From NCBI GenBank assembly GCA_947629905.1, contig CANRFM010000009.1, forward strand, positions 1-64,000: DNA of 64,000 nt, in the 5' to 3' direction. This document shows positions 11,495 through 19,976 of this stretch, one piece after another. The stretch comes from an uncultured Clostridia bacterium (lineage in GTDB: Bacteria; Bacillota; Clostridia; Oscillospirales; Ruminococcaceae). Within the stretch, counting starts at the first letter, position 1, and every line of letters starts with the position of its first letter. Below the pieces are notes generated by a model that was not told where the DNA came from, searched no databases, and worked only from the letters and a program-made list of their open reading frames with translations. Both the position numbers and the translations under genes were made by a program.

Positions 11495-12016
11495 TCAGCC
11501 CTGCCGGAACTGCTGCATACGGGTACGCAGCGAATTGTCCATGCGGGTATCGCCGTACTGAACCACCATACCGCCAAGCAGAGAAGCATCGACGGTTTCC
11601 CGCAGAAGAATTTCCCTGCCAAGCTTTTTGTGCAGCTTGTCTTTGAGCTGCTCTTTTTGCTGCGCCGAAAGCGGTGCAGCGGTCGTCACAAACACTTCCG
11701 CCATGCGGAATGTCTCAAAATACAGCTTGTTGAACGCCTCGCAGATCTCACCGATGCGCCGGATGCGGTGCTTTTCGATCAGAAGGCAGAGGAAATTCTC
11801 CGTAATGCCCTCCTGTTCCCCGATGACTTTCCGGAGAATGTCCACACGCTCCTGCACATCCACAGCAGGCACATCGAGCAGCGCCACAAAATCCGGGTGT
11901 GCCGTCATCAGTTCAGCGACCTGATTCAGCTCCTCAAAGATCCGCTTTTCTGCGTGTTCCTCCTGTGCCAGAAGAAAGAGTGCTTCGGCATACACCTTAC
12001 CTACTGTCTGTGTCAT
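11495..12016 (-). CDS. atpH: ATP synthase F1 delta subunit
   Basis: 173 residues, all-helical N-terminal domain and a C-terminal domain ending in LLGGMVVQYGDTRMDNSLRTRM, the conserved OSCP/delta signature. It joins F1 to the peripheral stalk. Its ATG overlaps the atpF stop by four bases (ATGA), which suggests translational coupling. Confidence 0.95.
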   Translation of the reverse strand: MTQTVGKVYAEALFLLAQEEHAEKRIFEELNQVAELMTAHPDFVALLDVPAVDVQERVDILRKVIGEQEGITENFLCLLIEKHRIRRIGEICEAFNKLYFETFRMAEVFVTTAAPLSAQQKEQLKDKLHKKLGREILLRETVDASLLGGMVVQYGDTRMDNSLRTRMQQFRQG

Positions 12017-12522
12017 GCGTTGTCACCCTCATCTGTGTTGTCAAGTTCTGCCAGGAAGTCACGGATCAAACGCTCGTGATCTTCCTTGCGTATTTCTTTT
12101 TCCATGATCTTGCCTGCCAGTTCAACAGCCAGATCGGAAATTTCACCCTGTAATGCGGTACGTGCCTGTGCCTGTTCCCGTTCGGTGTCACGGCTTGCCT
12201 TTTCACGGGCAGCAAGGGCTTCCGCACGGGCTTGTGCCAGAATGGCATCGCCCTCACGCTGTGCCGTTTTTTCGGCACGGCTGACGATCTGTGCAGCCTC
12301 CTCTTTGGCATTTGCCATTGCCTGTGCATATTTTTCCTGATCGGAAGCGGCAGAGGCAAGGGCTTCGTCCGCAGCGGAGTAGACAGACTTCACCTCCTGC
12401 TGACGTTTCTCGAGGATCGCATCCACCCGCTTGAACAGGATGAATTTGAACGCCAGAAAGATCAGCAGCGTATTGATGAGCGTAAAGAGTATCGTACCGG
12501 GGTCAATTGTCAGAAAATCCAA
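12013..12522 (-). CDS. atpF: ATP synthase Fo b subunit
   Basis: 169 residues with one N-terminal membrane helix (about 9-29) and a long Ala/Glu/Arg/Lys-rich coiled helix that forms the peripheral stalk. There is a single b gene, as in most Firmicutes. Confidence 0.95.
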   Translation of the reverse strand: MDFLTIDPGTILFTLINTLLIFLAFKFILFKRVDAILEKRQQEVKSVYSAADEALASAASDQEKYAQAMANAKEEAAQIVSRAEKTAQREGDAILAQARAEALAAREKASRDTEREQAQARTALQGEISDLAVELAGKIMEKEIRKEDHERLIRDFLAELDNTDEGDNA

Positions 12523-12543
12523 GGTACACCCTCCTTGACAGGC

Positions 12544-13610
<1,067 letters not shown>

Positions 13611-13619
13611 CCCTCCGTT

Positions 13620-13982
13620 TCAAGAATGCTTTTTGCTGTGAAATGCCAGAATGCCGAAGATGAGCTTCGGGTACAGGAACGGCAGTACGGCTGACAGGGC
13701 ATCGACCTGTTTCAGCAGTAGTCCCGCTGCCATGACAGCAGAGGCAATGCCGCAGCGCAGCAGATAGCCGCCCAGTGTCCGTGTTTTCCTGTTGTGTACT
13801 GCCTGAAGGATACTCCGCCGCAGGAGCAGCAGGTTGCAGTACATTCCTGCACTGCCCAGTGCCAGTCCCAGCGGAACAGCGACCCCAAGTCCGCACACAA
13901 ACAGCGAAACCACCCACACAAGCACATCCAGTACTAAAGCACAAACCGCTGCAAACCGCAGTTCTTTCTGTAATTCGTGCAT
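13620..13982 (-). CDS. atpI: ATP synthase AtpI-like membrane protein
   Basis: 120 residues from the ATG with AGGAGG six bases upstream; an in-frame ATG 15 codons earlier lies within the leader hairpin and lacks a ribosome site. Four hydrophobic segments and a basic C-terminus. First gene of the operon. AtpI homologues help c-ring assembly or magnesium supply; sequence similarity is loose and the call rests partly on position 9 bp before atpB. Confidence 0.8.
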   Translation of the reverse strand: MHELQKELRFAAVCALVLDVLVWVVSLFVCGLGVAVPLGLALGSAGMYCNLLLLRRSILQAVHNRKTRTLGGYLLRCGIASAVMAAGLLLKQVDALSAVLPFLYPKLIFGILAFHSKKHS

Positions 13983-14006
13983 GGAAGTCCTCCTGTATTC
14001 TGACAG

Positions 14007-14031
14007 GTACATGAACGGTCTGTTCACGTAC
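14007..14031 (-). promoter_or_regulatory. Inverted repeat at the 5' end of the atp transcript
   Basis: Ten-base arms GTACATGAAC and GTTCACGTAC (one G-U mismatch) around a five-base loop. Given the promoter's -10 at 14039-14044, transcription should start within a base or two of the outer arm, so the mRNA would begin with this stem-loop. It could stabilise the message or be an operator at the start site. Confidence 0.6.
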
Positions 14032-14038
14032 TTTTTAT

Positions 14039-14067
14039 ATTATACCTCTTTATTCCCGGCTTGTCAA
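14039..14067 (-). promoter_or_regulatory. Consensus sigma-A promoter of the ATP synthase operon
   Basis: TTGACA (14062-14067), exactly 17-bp spacer, TATAAT (14039-14044) on the minus strand: a perfect consensus match, fitting a highly expressed operon. Confidence 0.93.
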
Positions 14068-14090
14068 GGATTTCACAAAAAAAGTTTGGG

Positions 14091-14140
14091 AAAAAATCAA
14101 GACGGGCAGAAGTTCCTGCAAATGCAAAGGGATCTGCCCG
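14091..14140 (-). terminator. Rho-independent terminator after comEA-like gene
   Basis: Stem CGGGCAGA (14103-14110) with TCTGCCCG (14133-14140), followed on the minus strand by TCTTGATTTTTT. It separates the recD2-comEA operon from the atp promoter. Confidence 0.8.
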
Positions 14141-14159
14141 CTATTCTTTCCTGCCAGTA

Positions 14160-14978
14160 TTAAGTACTGTCCTGCTCGACCATACCCGGTACCCACGGGA
14201 CGGGAAGCTGCGTGCCGCCGTTGTCATCCACTGCGAGATAGTCCATCCAGAGGATAAACAGTTCATCCTTCATGCCGTCCGCAAAAATAATTTCATGCGG
14301 ATTGTAGAAAATACCAAGCTCGTCCCGCAGCCGGAGAATGCTTTCAGCCAGTTCTGCCGTGCATTCCGGGAGCTGCATCAGATCTTCCTTTGTCGCCTTG
14401 TTCAGGTTGATGACCGGGATCACAGGCGGTTCGGTGGGGTCTGTCGGCGGCGGTTCAGTCGGCGGCGGTTCGGCTGGCTGCTGCGGTTCAGCATTTGGCA
14501 CTTCCGTGGCCAGCGGAACGGGGTCGGCAAGATACAGATACGGCAGAATGCTCTTGTAGGTCTTTTCCCCGATACCGGGAACGTCTAAAAGCTGTTCATA
14601 GCTGGTGAAACCGCCGATCTGTGTCCGGTATGCGACAATGGCAAGCGCTGTTTTCTCCCCGATGCCCGGCAGCGTGCAAAGTGCTTCGGGCGTGGCAAGG
14701 TTCAGGTCTATGGGGAAAGGTTCTGTAAGGGCTTCTGTTTCAGGGGGACAGGTGGATGCCATTTCTGTAAAGTCCGTAGGCATGACAGGAGCTGCGGTTT
14801 CCGGCTGCGTGTCTGTTTCTGTTTCGGGTTCTGTGTCCGGTGCAGGGTCTGTCTCGTAGGTATGCTGATAGGGTGTGATATATTCCATTGACTGCTTATA
14901 GGTCATGTACTCAAATGCACAGAATCCAACCACTGCTGCTATGTAGACCGCATAGACCAATACCATTTTATGCTTCAT
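14160..14978 (-). CDS. ComEA-like helix-hairpin-helix DNA-binding protein, membrane anchored
   Basis: 272 residues: a basic N-terminus and one membrane helix (about 4-22), an acidic Thr/Glu/Pro linker, a ComEA-type double HhH domain (about 93-160, with LPGIGEKTA and VPGIGEKTY), a Pro/Thr-rich spacer, and a second, degenerate HhH module (about 195-255, starting INLNKATKEDLMQLP). ComEA proteins bind incoming DNA at the cell surface during transformation. The usual N-terminal SLBB domain is missing and the duplicated C-terminal HhH module is atypical. It follows mreB by 3 bp. Confidence 0.8.
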   Translation of the reverse strand: MKHKMVLVYAVYIAAVVGFCAFEYMTYKQSMEYITPYQHTYETDPAPDTEPETETDTQPETAAPVMPTDFTEMASTCPPETEALTEPFPIDLNLATPEALCTLPGIGEKTALAIVAYRTQIGGFTSYEQLLDVPGIGEKTYKSILPYLYLADPVPLATEVPNAEPQQPAEPPPTEPPPTDPTEPPVIPVINLNKATKEDLMQLPECTAELAESILRLRDELGIFYNPHEIIFADGMKDELFILWMDYLAVDDNGGTQLPVPWVPGMVEQDST

Positions 14979-14981
14979 CGC

Positions 14982-16001
14982 TTAATGATACTTGTAGAGC
15001 GTCACACCTTCAAATCCGTCCAGCAGATTGTTGATCTTCTGGAAAGCGATGCCTGTACCCTTTGCCACGCAGTTGACTGCATCTTTGGCAAGGATGCAGT
15101 TGACATTCAGTGTGCGGTGGATCAGTTCCCGCAGACCGCCAAGCAGCGAACCGCCGCCCGTCAGCAGAATGCCGTTTTCGTAAATATCGCCTACCAGCTC
15201 CGGCGGGGTTTCCTCCAGTACTTTTTTGATGGCTTCCATGATGGCGAATACTTCATCTTCCATAGCGTCAAACAGTTCCGTTTCGTTCAGTTCCACAGCA
15301 TCCGGCAGTCCCCGCATCACGCTGCGCCCCTTGACAGTCATCGTCACATCATCTCTGGGGTCGTAGAGGTTGGTGAGCTTGATCTTGACCTGTTCCGCCG
15401 TCTGATCGCCGATGAGCAGCTTGTAGCGGTTGAGCATATATTTCTGTATCGCCTTGTCGATCGCCGTGCCGGCACTTTTAATGGAGTGGGAGGTTACAAT
15501 ACCGTTCATGGAAACAATTGCCACATCCGTTGTACCGCCGCCGATGTCCACGACCATGTGCCCCTTTGCCTTGCCGATATGAATGCCTGCGCCCAGCATG
15601 GCAGCGATCGGTTCATCGATCAGGTAGGCTTTCCGGCAGCCGGCAGCCATGACGGCATCGCCGACCGCACGTTTTTCCAGTTCGGTGATGAATGCCGGCA
15701 CGCAGATGATGATTCTCGGCTTGATGAGCTGACTGCCGCAGACTTTCTGCAAAAATTCACGGAGCATACACTGCGTCAGCAGATCGTCCGAAATGACACC
15801 ATTTGCAACCGGACGAACCACATCTATGTAGGCAGGTGTCTTGCCGGTCATTTTGTATGCCTCCTGCCCGACAGCAAGAATGCGCTGTGTGGCAGTGTTG
15901 TAGGCGATCACAGACGGCTCGGAGAGCACAACGCCTTTCTTGCCGTAGGTCATAATGATACTGGTCGTACCCAGATCAATGCCGATATCCGGTGAATTCA
16001 T
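14982..16001 (-). CDS. mreB: MreB/Mbl-type bacterial actin
   Basis: 339 residues, standard actin-fold motifs: GIDLGTTSIIM (7-17), the VVDIGGGTTDVAIV phosphate-2 loop, and LTGGGSLLGG adenosine loop. It polymerises under the membrane to guide cell-wall synthesis. No mreC or mreD follows; it sits in an operon with comFC (4-bp ATGA overlap) and a comEA-like gene. It could be the Mbl paralogue, which cannot be separated by eye. Confidence 0.92.
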   Translation of the reverse strand: MNSPDIGIDLGTTSIIMTYGKKGVVLSEPSVIAYNTATQRILAVGQEAYKMTGKTPAYIDVVRPVANGVISDDLLTQCMLREFLQKVCGSQLIKPRIIICVPAFITELEKRAVGDAVMAAGCRKAYLIDEPIAAMLGAGIHIGKAKGHMVVDIGGGTTDVAIVSMNGIVTSHSIKSAGTAIDKAIQKYMLNRYKLLIGDQTAEQVKIKLTNLYDPRDDVTMTVKGRSVMRGLPDAVELNETELFDAMEDEVFAIMEAIKKVLEETPPELVGDIYENGILLTGGGSLLGGLRELIHRTLNVNCILAKDAVNCVAKGTGIAFQKINNLLDGFEGVTLYKYH

Positions 16002-16735
16002 GATGTTCCTCCTTCAGTTGGCAGAGGAGCTGTCTCCTCTGATTTGCGGTAGTCCTTTGGCGGGGTCGAAGCCGCAGCCGCAGCCACGACCGCAGCAGCA
16101 CCGTTCTGTTTGAGCAAAGCGGCACAGCGGTCAAGCGTTGCACCGGTGGTCAGCACATCGTCACAAAGCAGGATCCGCAGTCCGTCCAGCCGTATGTCCC
16201 GGATACCGAACCCGGAGACATTTTTCTTTCTGTCCTTTGCACCGAGACTGTGCTGAGAAATGACAGATTTTTCCTTATACAGCACGTCCTCCCGGTAGGG
16301 CAGGGCGAGCAGCCGGGCAATTTCCCTGCCGATCAGCGCTGCCTGATTATAGCCCCGTTCCCGCTGATGGGACGGGTGCATGGGGACAGGCATCACGCAG
16401 TCAAATGTCCCGAAATTCAGGCTGAACCGGATGCGCTCCGCTAAAATGCGTGCTGCAAAATGCGCAAAGTTGGTATTTTCGGAAGTTTTCATGCGCACCA
16501 CTGCGGCAGCTGCTTCATCCGCATAGCGGCAGCAGACGACTGCCCGGTCGTAGGCAAAAACTGCCCGTTTGCAGATACACGCTTCTTTGCCGCAGTGCTG
16601 ACAGTAGCTGTCATGTGTCAGCAGCGTATGTTCACTGCACGTCTCACAAAGATCTTCCGAGGCGGTCAGTATCTTATTACAGCCCGGACATCTGTTCGGA
16701 AAGAACAGGTTCAGCAGGTTGTTCCGTATCTGCAT
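15998..16735 (-). CDS. comFC: ComF family protein (phosphoribosyltransferase fold)
   Basis: 245 residues. An N-terminal zinc ribbon with three Cys pairs (CPGC, CETC, CQHC, then CIC) precedes a type I PRTase domain with the PRPP-binding motif ILLCDDVLTTGATLD. ComFC is needed for DNA uptake in naturally competent bacteria. Its coding region overlaps the end of recD2 by 59 bp in another frame; no later start would keep the zinc ribbon intact, so the overlap appears real. A short Pro/Glu-rich tail is unconserved. Confidence 0.88.
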   Translation of the reverse strand: MQIRNNLLNLFFPNRCPGCNKILTASEDLCETCSEHTLLTHDSYCQHCGKEACICKRAVFAYDRAVVCCRYADEAAAAVVRMKTSENTNFAHFAARILAERIRFSLNFGTFDCVMPVPMHPSHQRERGYNQAALIGREIARLLALPYREDVLYKEKSVISQHSLGAKDRKKNVSGFGIRDIRLDGLRILLCDDVLTTGATLDRCAALLKQNGAAAVVAAAAASTPPKDYRKSEETAPLPTEGGTS

Positions 16736-18944
16736 GGCTTCCCTCCGTTGACAGGCTTCGCATTAACATATCTTTCAGGCAGGAGTACCGGTTGGTGCGG
16801 CGGTTGTTGGCGACCATTTCCTGAATTTTTTCAGGCGTGCCGATGAGAATGAGCAGCCGCTTTGCCCGTGTGACAGCCGTATAGAGCAGATTCCGGTAAC
16901 TGAGCATTTCAAATTTGCCCATCAGCGGAAGAATGACCGCTTCAAACTCACTGCCCTGACTTTTGTGTACCGTAATGGCATAGGCAAGCTCCAGCTGTTC
17001 CATCATGGCAAGCGGATACACCGTCCGCCGCCCCTCAAAGTCGATCGTCGCTTCCCCACGCCGCCGGTTGATGCTCAGAATGCACCCGATATCGCCATTG
17101 AAGATGCCCTTTCCGTTCTCCTCGTCCTTTGTCCAAGTGATGTCGTAGTTGTTTTTTGTCTGCATGACCTTGTCGCCCTCCCGGAAGACGTACAGGGGGG
17201 ATCTCACCTGTGCCTTTTCAGCGGTCGGGGGATTGAGCCTTGCCTGCAATGCCTTGTTCAGCTCCACGACCCCAAGTGCCCCTCTCCGGGAAGGGCAGAT
17301 GACCTGAATATCCCTTGTCGGCGAGAAACGGTAGGCAGGTGCCTGCGGCAGCCGCCGGCAGACCAGATCGATCAGAAGCGTGGCAGCCTGTTCGTAATCT
17401 ACCCGGTGGAAAAAGAAGAAGTCATTGTCTTTCTGGAGCAGGTCGGGCATTTCGCCCCGCACGATCTTATGGGCATTGGTGACGATACAGCTCTGCTGTG
17501 CCTGCCGGAAGATCTCCTTGAGGGCAATGACCGGCATACAGCCGCTTTCAATGAGGTGCAGCAGCAGATTGCCAGCCCCTACAGAGGGCAATTGATCGCT
17601 GTCACCGACCAGAATGAGCTTACACCCAAGCCGGAGCGCCCGGAGCAGATGCGAGAACAGCAGCACGTCCACCATGGACATTTCATCCACGACCAGTACG
17701 TCGCAGGCAAGGGGCTTTTCCTCGTTGTGGAGGAATTTTGTCAGCCCGGAGGGTTCGTACTGCACTTCAAGCAGGCGGTGAATGGTCTTTGCCTCGTAGC
17801 CCGTCAGGTCGGAGACCCGTTTGGCAGCCCGTCCGGTCGGGGCAGCGATCATGACCCGTTCCCCCTGCTTTTCAAAGCAGGAAATGATAGCATTCAGTGT
17901 AGTCGTCTTTCCGGTACCCGGACCGCCGGTCAAAATCAGCAGCCCCCTTGCCAGTGCAGCCTGAATGGCTTCTTTCTGGAGAGCGGCATATTGCATACCG
18001 CTTTCCGCTTCGGCTTCTGCGATCTCACCGGCAAAGCTGTGATCCGTGCGGCTGCCGAAATCCCGCATGACCCCGATACGGTCGGTGATGTACCGTTCCG
18101 CATCGTAGTATTCTTTCAGGTAGACAAATTCCCGTTCGCCCTTGATGTATTCCACGATCGTTTCTTCCTGCAACTGTGCATTATAAGCCTCATAGAAAAC
18201 CGATTCCGACACTTGCAGGAATTTGACAGCGGTCGTGCAAAGCCTGTCCAGCGGCAGGCAGGTATGTCCGCAGGAAAGATTATGCCGCAGGAGATGCAGG
18301 ATGCCTGCCCCGACCCGGCACGGGGCATCGTGCGGAATGTGCAGGTCACGGGCATAGGGTTCGACCTGTTTGAAATTCATGCCTACTTCCTCATTGCAGA
18401 GGAGATAGGGGTTGTTCTCAATGACATGGCGGCAGCCTGACCCCCAGATCCGGTAGGCACGCATGGCAAAGCGTGACCGGATACCGTATTCCTCAAAGTA
18501 GGAAAGCACACCCCGCAGGATAAAGATCTGCTTTGCCTCCTTGGCGAGTGTCTGACAGGTCTGCGCCGTAATGCCCCGCACTTCCATGAGGCGTTCGGGT
18601 TCGTTTTCCATGACCGAAAGCGTCTGCTTCCCGAATTTTTCCACAATGCGTTTCGCAAGCTTTTCGCCGATCCCCTTGATGACACCGGAAGCGAGGTAGC
18701 GCTCGATGCTTTCCTCCGTGTCCGGCAGCTTGCGCACATAGCTTTCCACGATTAGCTGTTCCCCGTAGCGGGGATGGTTGGTAAATTCGCCCGTGACGGA
18801 CAGGCATTCGCCGGCATCGACATCGCCTAAATACCCCACAGCCGTGATCAGTTCCGTGCCGGTATTCAGGTCAAAAACGACATAGCCGTTGTCCGGGTTG
18901 CTGAACAGTTTCTGTTCCACTGTTCCCTCAAATTGTTCCGCCAT
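16677..18944 (-). CDS. recD2: ATP-dependent RecD2-like DNA helicase
   Basis: 755 residues. An N-terminal OB-like region (about 1-70) and helix-hairpin-helix repeats (YLASGVIKGIGEKLA and following) precede the SF1 helicase core with Walker A GGPGTGKTT (340-348), VDEMSMVD Walker B, GDSDQLPSVGAG and the C-terminal TVHKSQGSEF and YTAVTRAK motifs. RecD2 is a 5'-3' helicase acting without RecBC. First gene of the recD2-comFC-mreB-comEA group, behind its own promoter. The last ~20 residues are encoded within the overlap with comFC. Confidence 0.95.
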   Translation of the reverse strand: MAEQFEGTVEQKLFSNPDNGYVVFDLNTGTELITAVGYLGDVDAGECLSVTGEFTNHPRYGEQLIVESYVRKLPDTEESIERYLASGVIKGIGEKLAKRIVEKFGKQTLSVMENEPERLMEVRGITAQTCQTLAKEAKQIFILRGVLSYFEEYGIRSRFAMRAYRIWGSGCRHVIENNPYLLCNEEVGMNFKQVEPYARDLHIPHDAPCRVGAGILHLLRHNLSCGHTCLPLDRLCTTAVKFLQVSESVFYEAYNAQLQEETIVEYIKGEREFVYLKEYYDAERYITDRIGVMRDFGSRTDHSFAGEIAEAEAESGMQYAALQKEAIQAALARGLLILTGGPGTGKTTTLNAIISCFEKQGERVMIAAPTGRAAKRVSDLTGYEAKTIHRLLEVQYEPSGLTKFLHNEEKPLACDVLVVDEMSMVDVLLFSHLLRALRLGCKLILVGDSDQLPSVGAGNLLLHLIESGCMPVIALKEIFRQAQQSCIVTNAHKIVRGEMPDLLQKDNDFFFFHRVDYEQAATLLIDLVCRRLPQAPAYRFSPTRDIQVICPSRRGALGVVELNKALQARLNPPTAEKAQVRSPLYVFREGDKVMQTKNNYDITWTKDEENGKGIFNGDIGCILSINRRRGEATIDFEGRRTVYPLAMMEQLELAYAITVHKSQGSEFEAVILPLMGKFEMLSYRNLLYTAVTRAKRLLILIGTPEKIQEMVANNRRTNRYSCLKDMLMRSLSTEGSHADTEQPAEPVLSEQMSGL

Positions 18945-18973
18945 TGTTTCACCTCCGGAGATGCACTTATATT

Positions 18974-19002
18974 ATTATACCGCATTCTCAGACAAAATGC
19001 AA
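18974..19002 (-). promoter_or_regulatory. Sigma-A promoter for recD2 operon
   Basis: TTGCAT (18997-19002), 17-bp spacer, TATAAT (18974-18979) on the minus strand, 30 bp before the recD2 ATG. Confidence 0.8.
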
Positions 19003-19027
19003 CACTTTTTGCAGGATTTCCATTTTT

Positions 19028-19378
19028 TTATCCGGAAAGCATCCTCGCATTCAGCAGTTCATGTACATCCTGCAGGGACATGGCGGTGTAAAAGGCATAC
19101 TCCCGTTCCATTTCTTCGCAGAGTGCCTGAATCTCCGGCGACTGTTCCGGATAGACCAGCAGCACGCAGCGCAGGACATTGCTGTCCATCCATGCGACTT
19201 GTGAGGCAAGATGCTCTAAAAATGCCCGTGTAGAGGGATTTCCGTCCGGAACGGGCAGCACGGCGACTGGCAAAAGCCGCTCTTCGGGCGTTTCCGGCTT
19301 CCCGGAAAGCAGAGCGATCACAAGCGCCGCACACACGATCAGCAGCAGTACCGTACCAACCAGAACTGTTCCCGGCAT
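19028..19378 (-). CDS. Small membrane-anchored protein of unknown function
   Basis: 116 residues. A hydrophobic N-terminal segment (about 5-25) precedes a soluble domain of about 85 residues with no motif I recognise. ATG follows AAGGAGTTGGTTCT. On the minus strand a TATAAT-like -10 lies at 19474-19479 but no good -35, so its promoter is unclear. It lies upstream of and in line with recD2, whose own promoter overlaps this gene's end. Function unknown. Confidence 0.6.
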   Translation of the reverse strand: MPGTVLVGTVLLLIVCAALVIALLSGKPETPEERLLPVAVLPVPDGNPSTRAFLEHLASQVAWMDSNVLRCVLLVYPEQSPEIQALCEEMEREYAFYTAMSLQDVHELLNARMLSG

Positions 19379-19509
19379 AGAACCAACTCCTTGTTCATAG
19401 TGGGATTTTCTGGTATCAGTATATGCGGGTAAAACTTATTTGTGAATCCCGGAAAATTTCTCTATAATTACATATTATACTATATTTCCTTTTTTTTCAT
19501 ACATTGGAA

Positions 19510-19548
19510 CTGAAAAAAGACTGCTGCACTTTCAGAAGTACAGCAGTC
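19510..19548 (-). terminator. Terminator after the DUF3789-like gene
   Basis: Stem GACTGCTG (19519-19526) with CAGCAGTC (19541-19548), extended inside by ACTT/AAGT, followed on the minus strand by TCTTTTTT. It lies 10 bp beyond the tiny gene's stop. Confidence 0.82.
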
Positions 19549-19557
19549 CAAAGACGC

Positions 19558-19665
19558 TCAGGGCAGGTCGTTGTCTCTGTCTGCCCTGCCCGCAGCCGCA
19601 CAGAGACAAGCTGCAAACAGCCCGACCGTGCCGCCGAACATCGTGCCTAAGAAAAATCCGATCAT
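19558..19665 (-). CDS. DUF3789-like tiny membrane protein (35 aa)
   Basis: Thirty-five residues beginning MIGFFLGTMFGGTVGLF, one hydrophobic segment (2-26) and a charged tail (RADRDND). The LGTMFGGTVG block resembles the small DUF3789 family of Firmicutes, whose function is unknown. The ATG has GGAGG eight bases upstream, and a clear terminator follows the stop, which argues that it is a real gene. It lies between the 116-residue protein and the divergent tRNA-Leu. Confidence 0.7.
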   Translation of the reverse strand: MIGFFLGTMFGGTVGLFAACLCAAAGRADRDNDLP

Positions 19666-19766
19666 CTTTTCATCCTCCGCAGCCCTGTTTTCGTCAGGTG
19701 CTGCAATACAGTTTTCCCGGTTTTTCGGGCATTATTCAGGTTTTTGCGTAAAATTGCAAAAAAATC

Positions 19767-19795
19767 TTGACAAATGCTTCCGGGTGTGGTATAAT
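19767..19795 (+). promoter_or_regulatory. Consensus sigma-A promoter of tRNA-Leu
   Basis: TTGACA (19767-19772), 17-bp spacer, TATAAT (19790-19795): perfect consensus, placing the start about 5 bases before the mature tRNA. Confidence 0.92.
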
Positions 19796-19803
19796 AATAG
19801 TGT

Positions 19804-19887
19804 TGCCGGTGTGTTGGAATGGCAGACGAGACAGACTCAAAATCTGTTGTCCGCAAGGGCGTGTGGGTTCAAGTCCCACCACCGGCA
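19804..19887 (+). tRNA. tRNA-Leu(CAA)
   Basis: Acceptor GCCGGTG (19804-19810) pairs with CACCGGC (19880-19886), with A73 at 19887. The anticodon stem ACAGA/TCTGT encloses the loop CTCAAAA, giving anticodon CAA for UUG codons. A long variable arm and the T-loop GGGTTCAAGTCCC identify a class II leucine tRNA. The CCA end is not encoded (TGA follows). Confidence 0.95.
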
Positions 19888-19897
19888 TGACTGGTGA

Positions 19898-19948
19898 GGT
19901 CAGGAACGTGAGGAGGTTTCCCCTCAGCGGTTTCCTGACCTTATTTTT
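19898..19948 (+). terminator. Terminator after tRNA-Leu
   Basis: Stem GGTCAGGAA (19898-19906) with TTCCTGACC (19932-19940), an inner GAGG/CCTC stem, then TTATTTTTAT. It separates the tRNA from the DUF4317 gene, although some read-through would reach that gene, which shows no promoter of its own in the 30-base gap. Confidence 0.82.
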
Positions 19949-19976
19949 ATAAATGAGAGATACAAAGGAGTACAGC

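Noticed and set aside
16965-18440. 491-residue open frame antisense to recD2
   Set aside because: The minus strand encodes a helicase with all motifs; the antisense translation is His/Gln/Arg-rich without structure.
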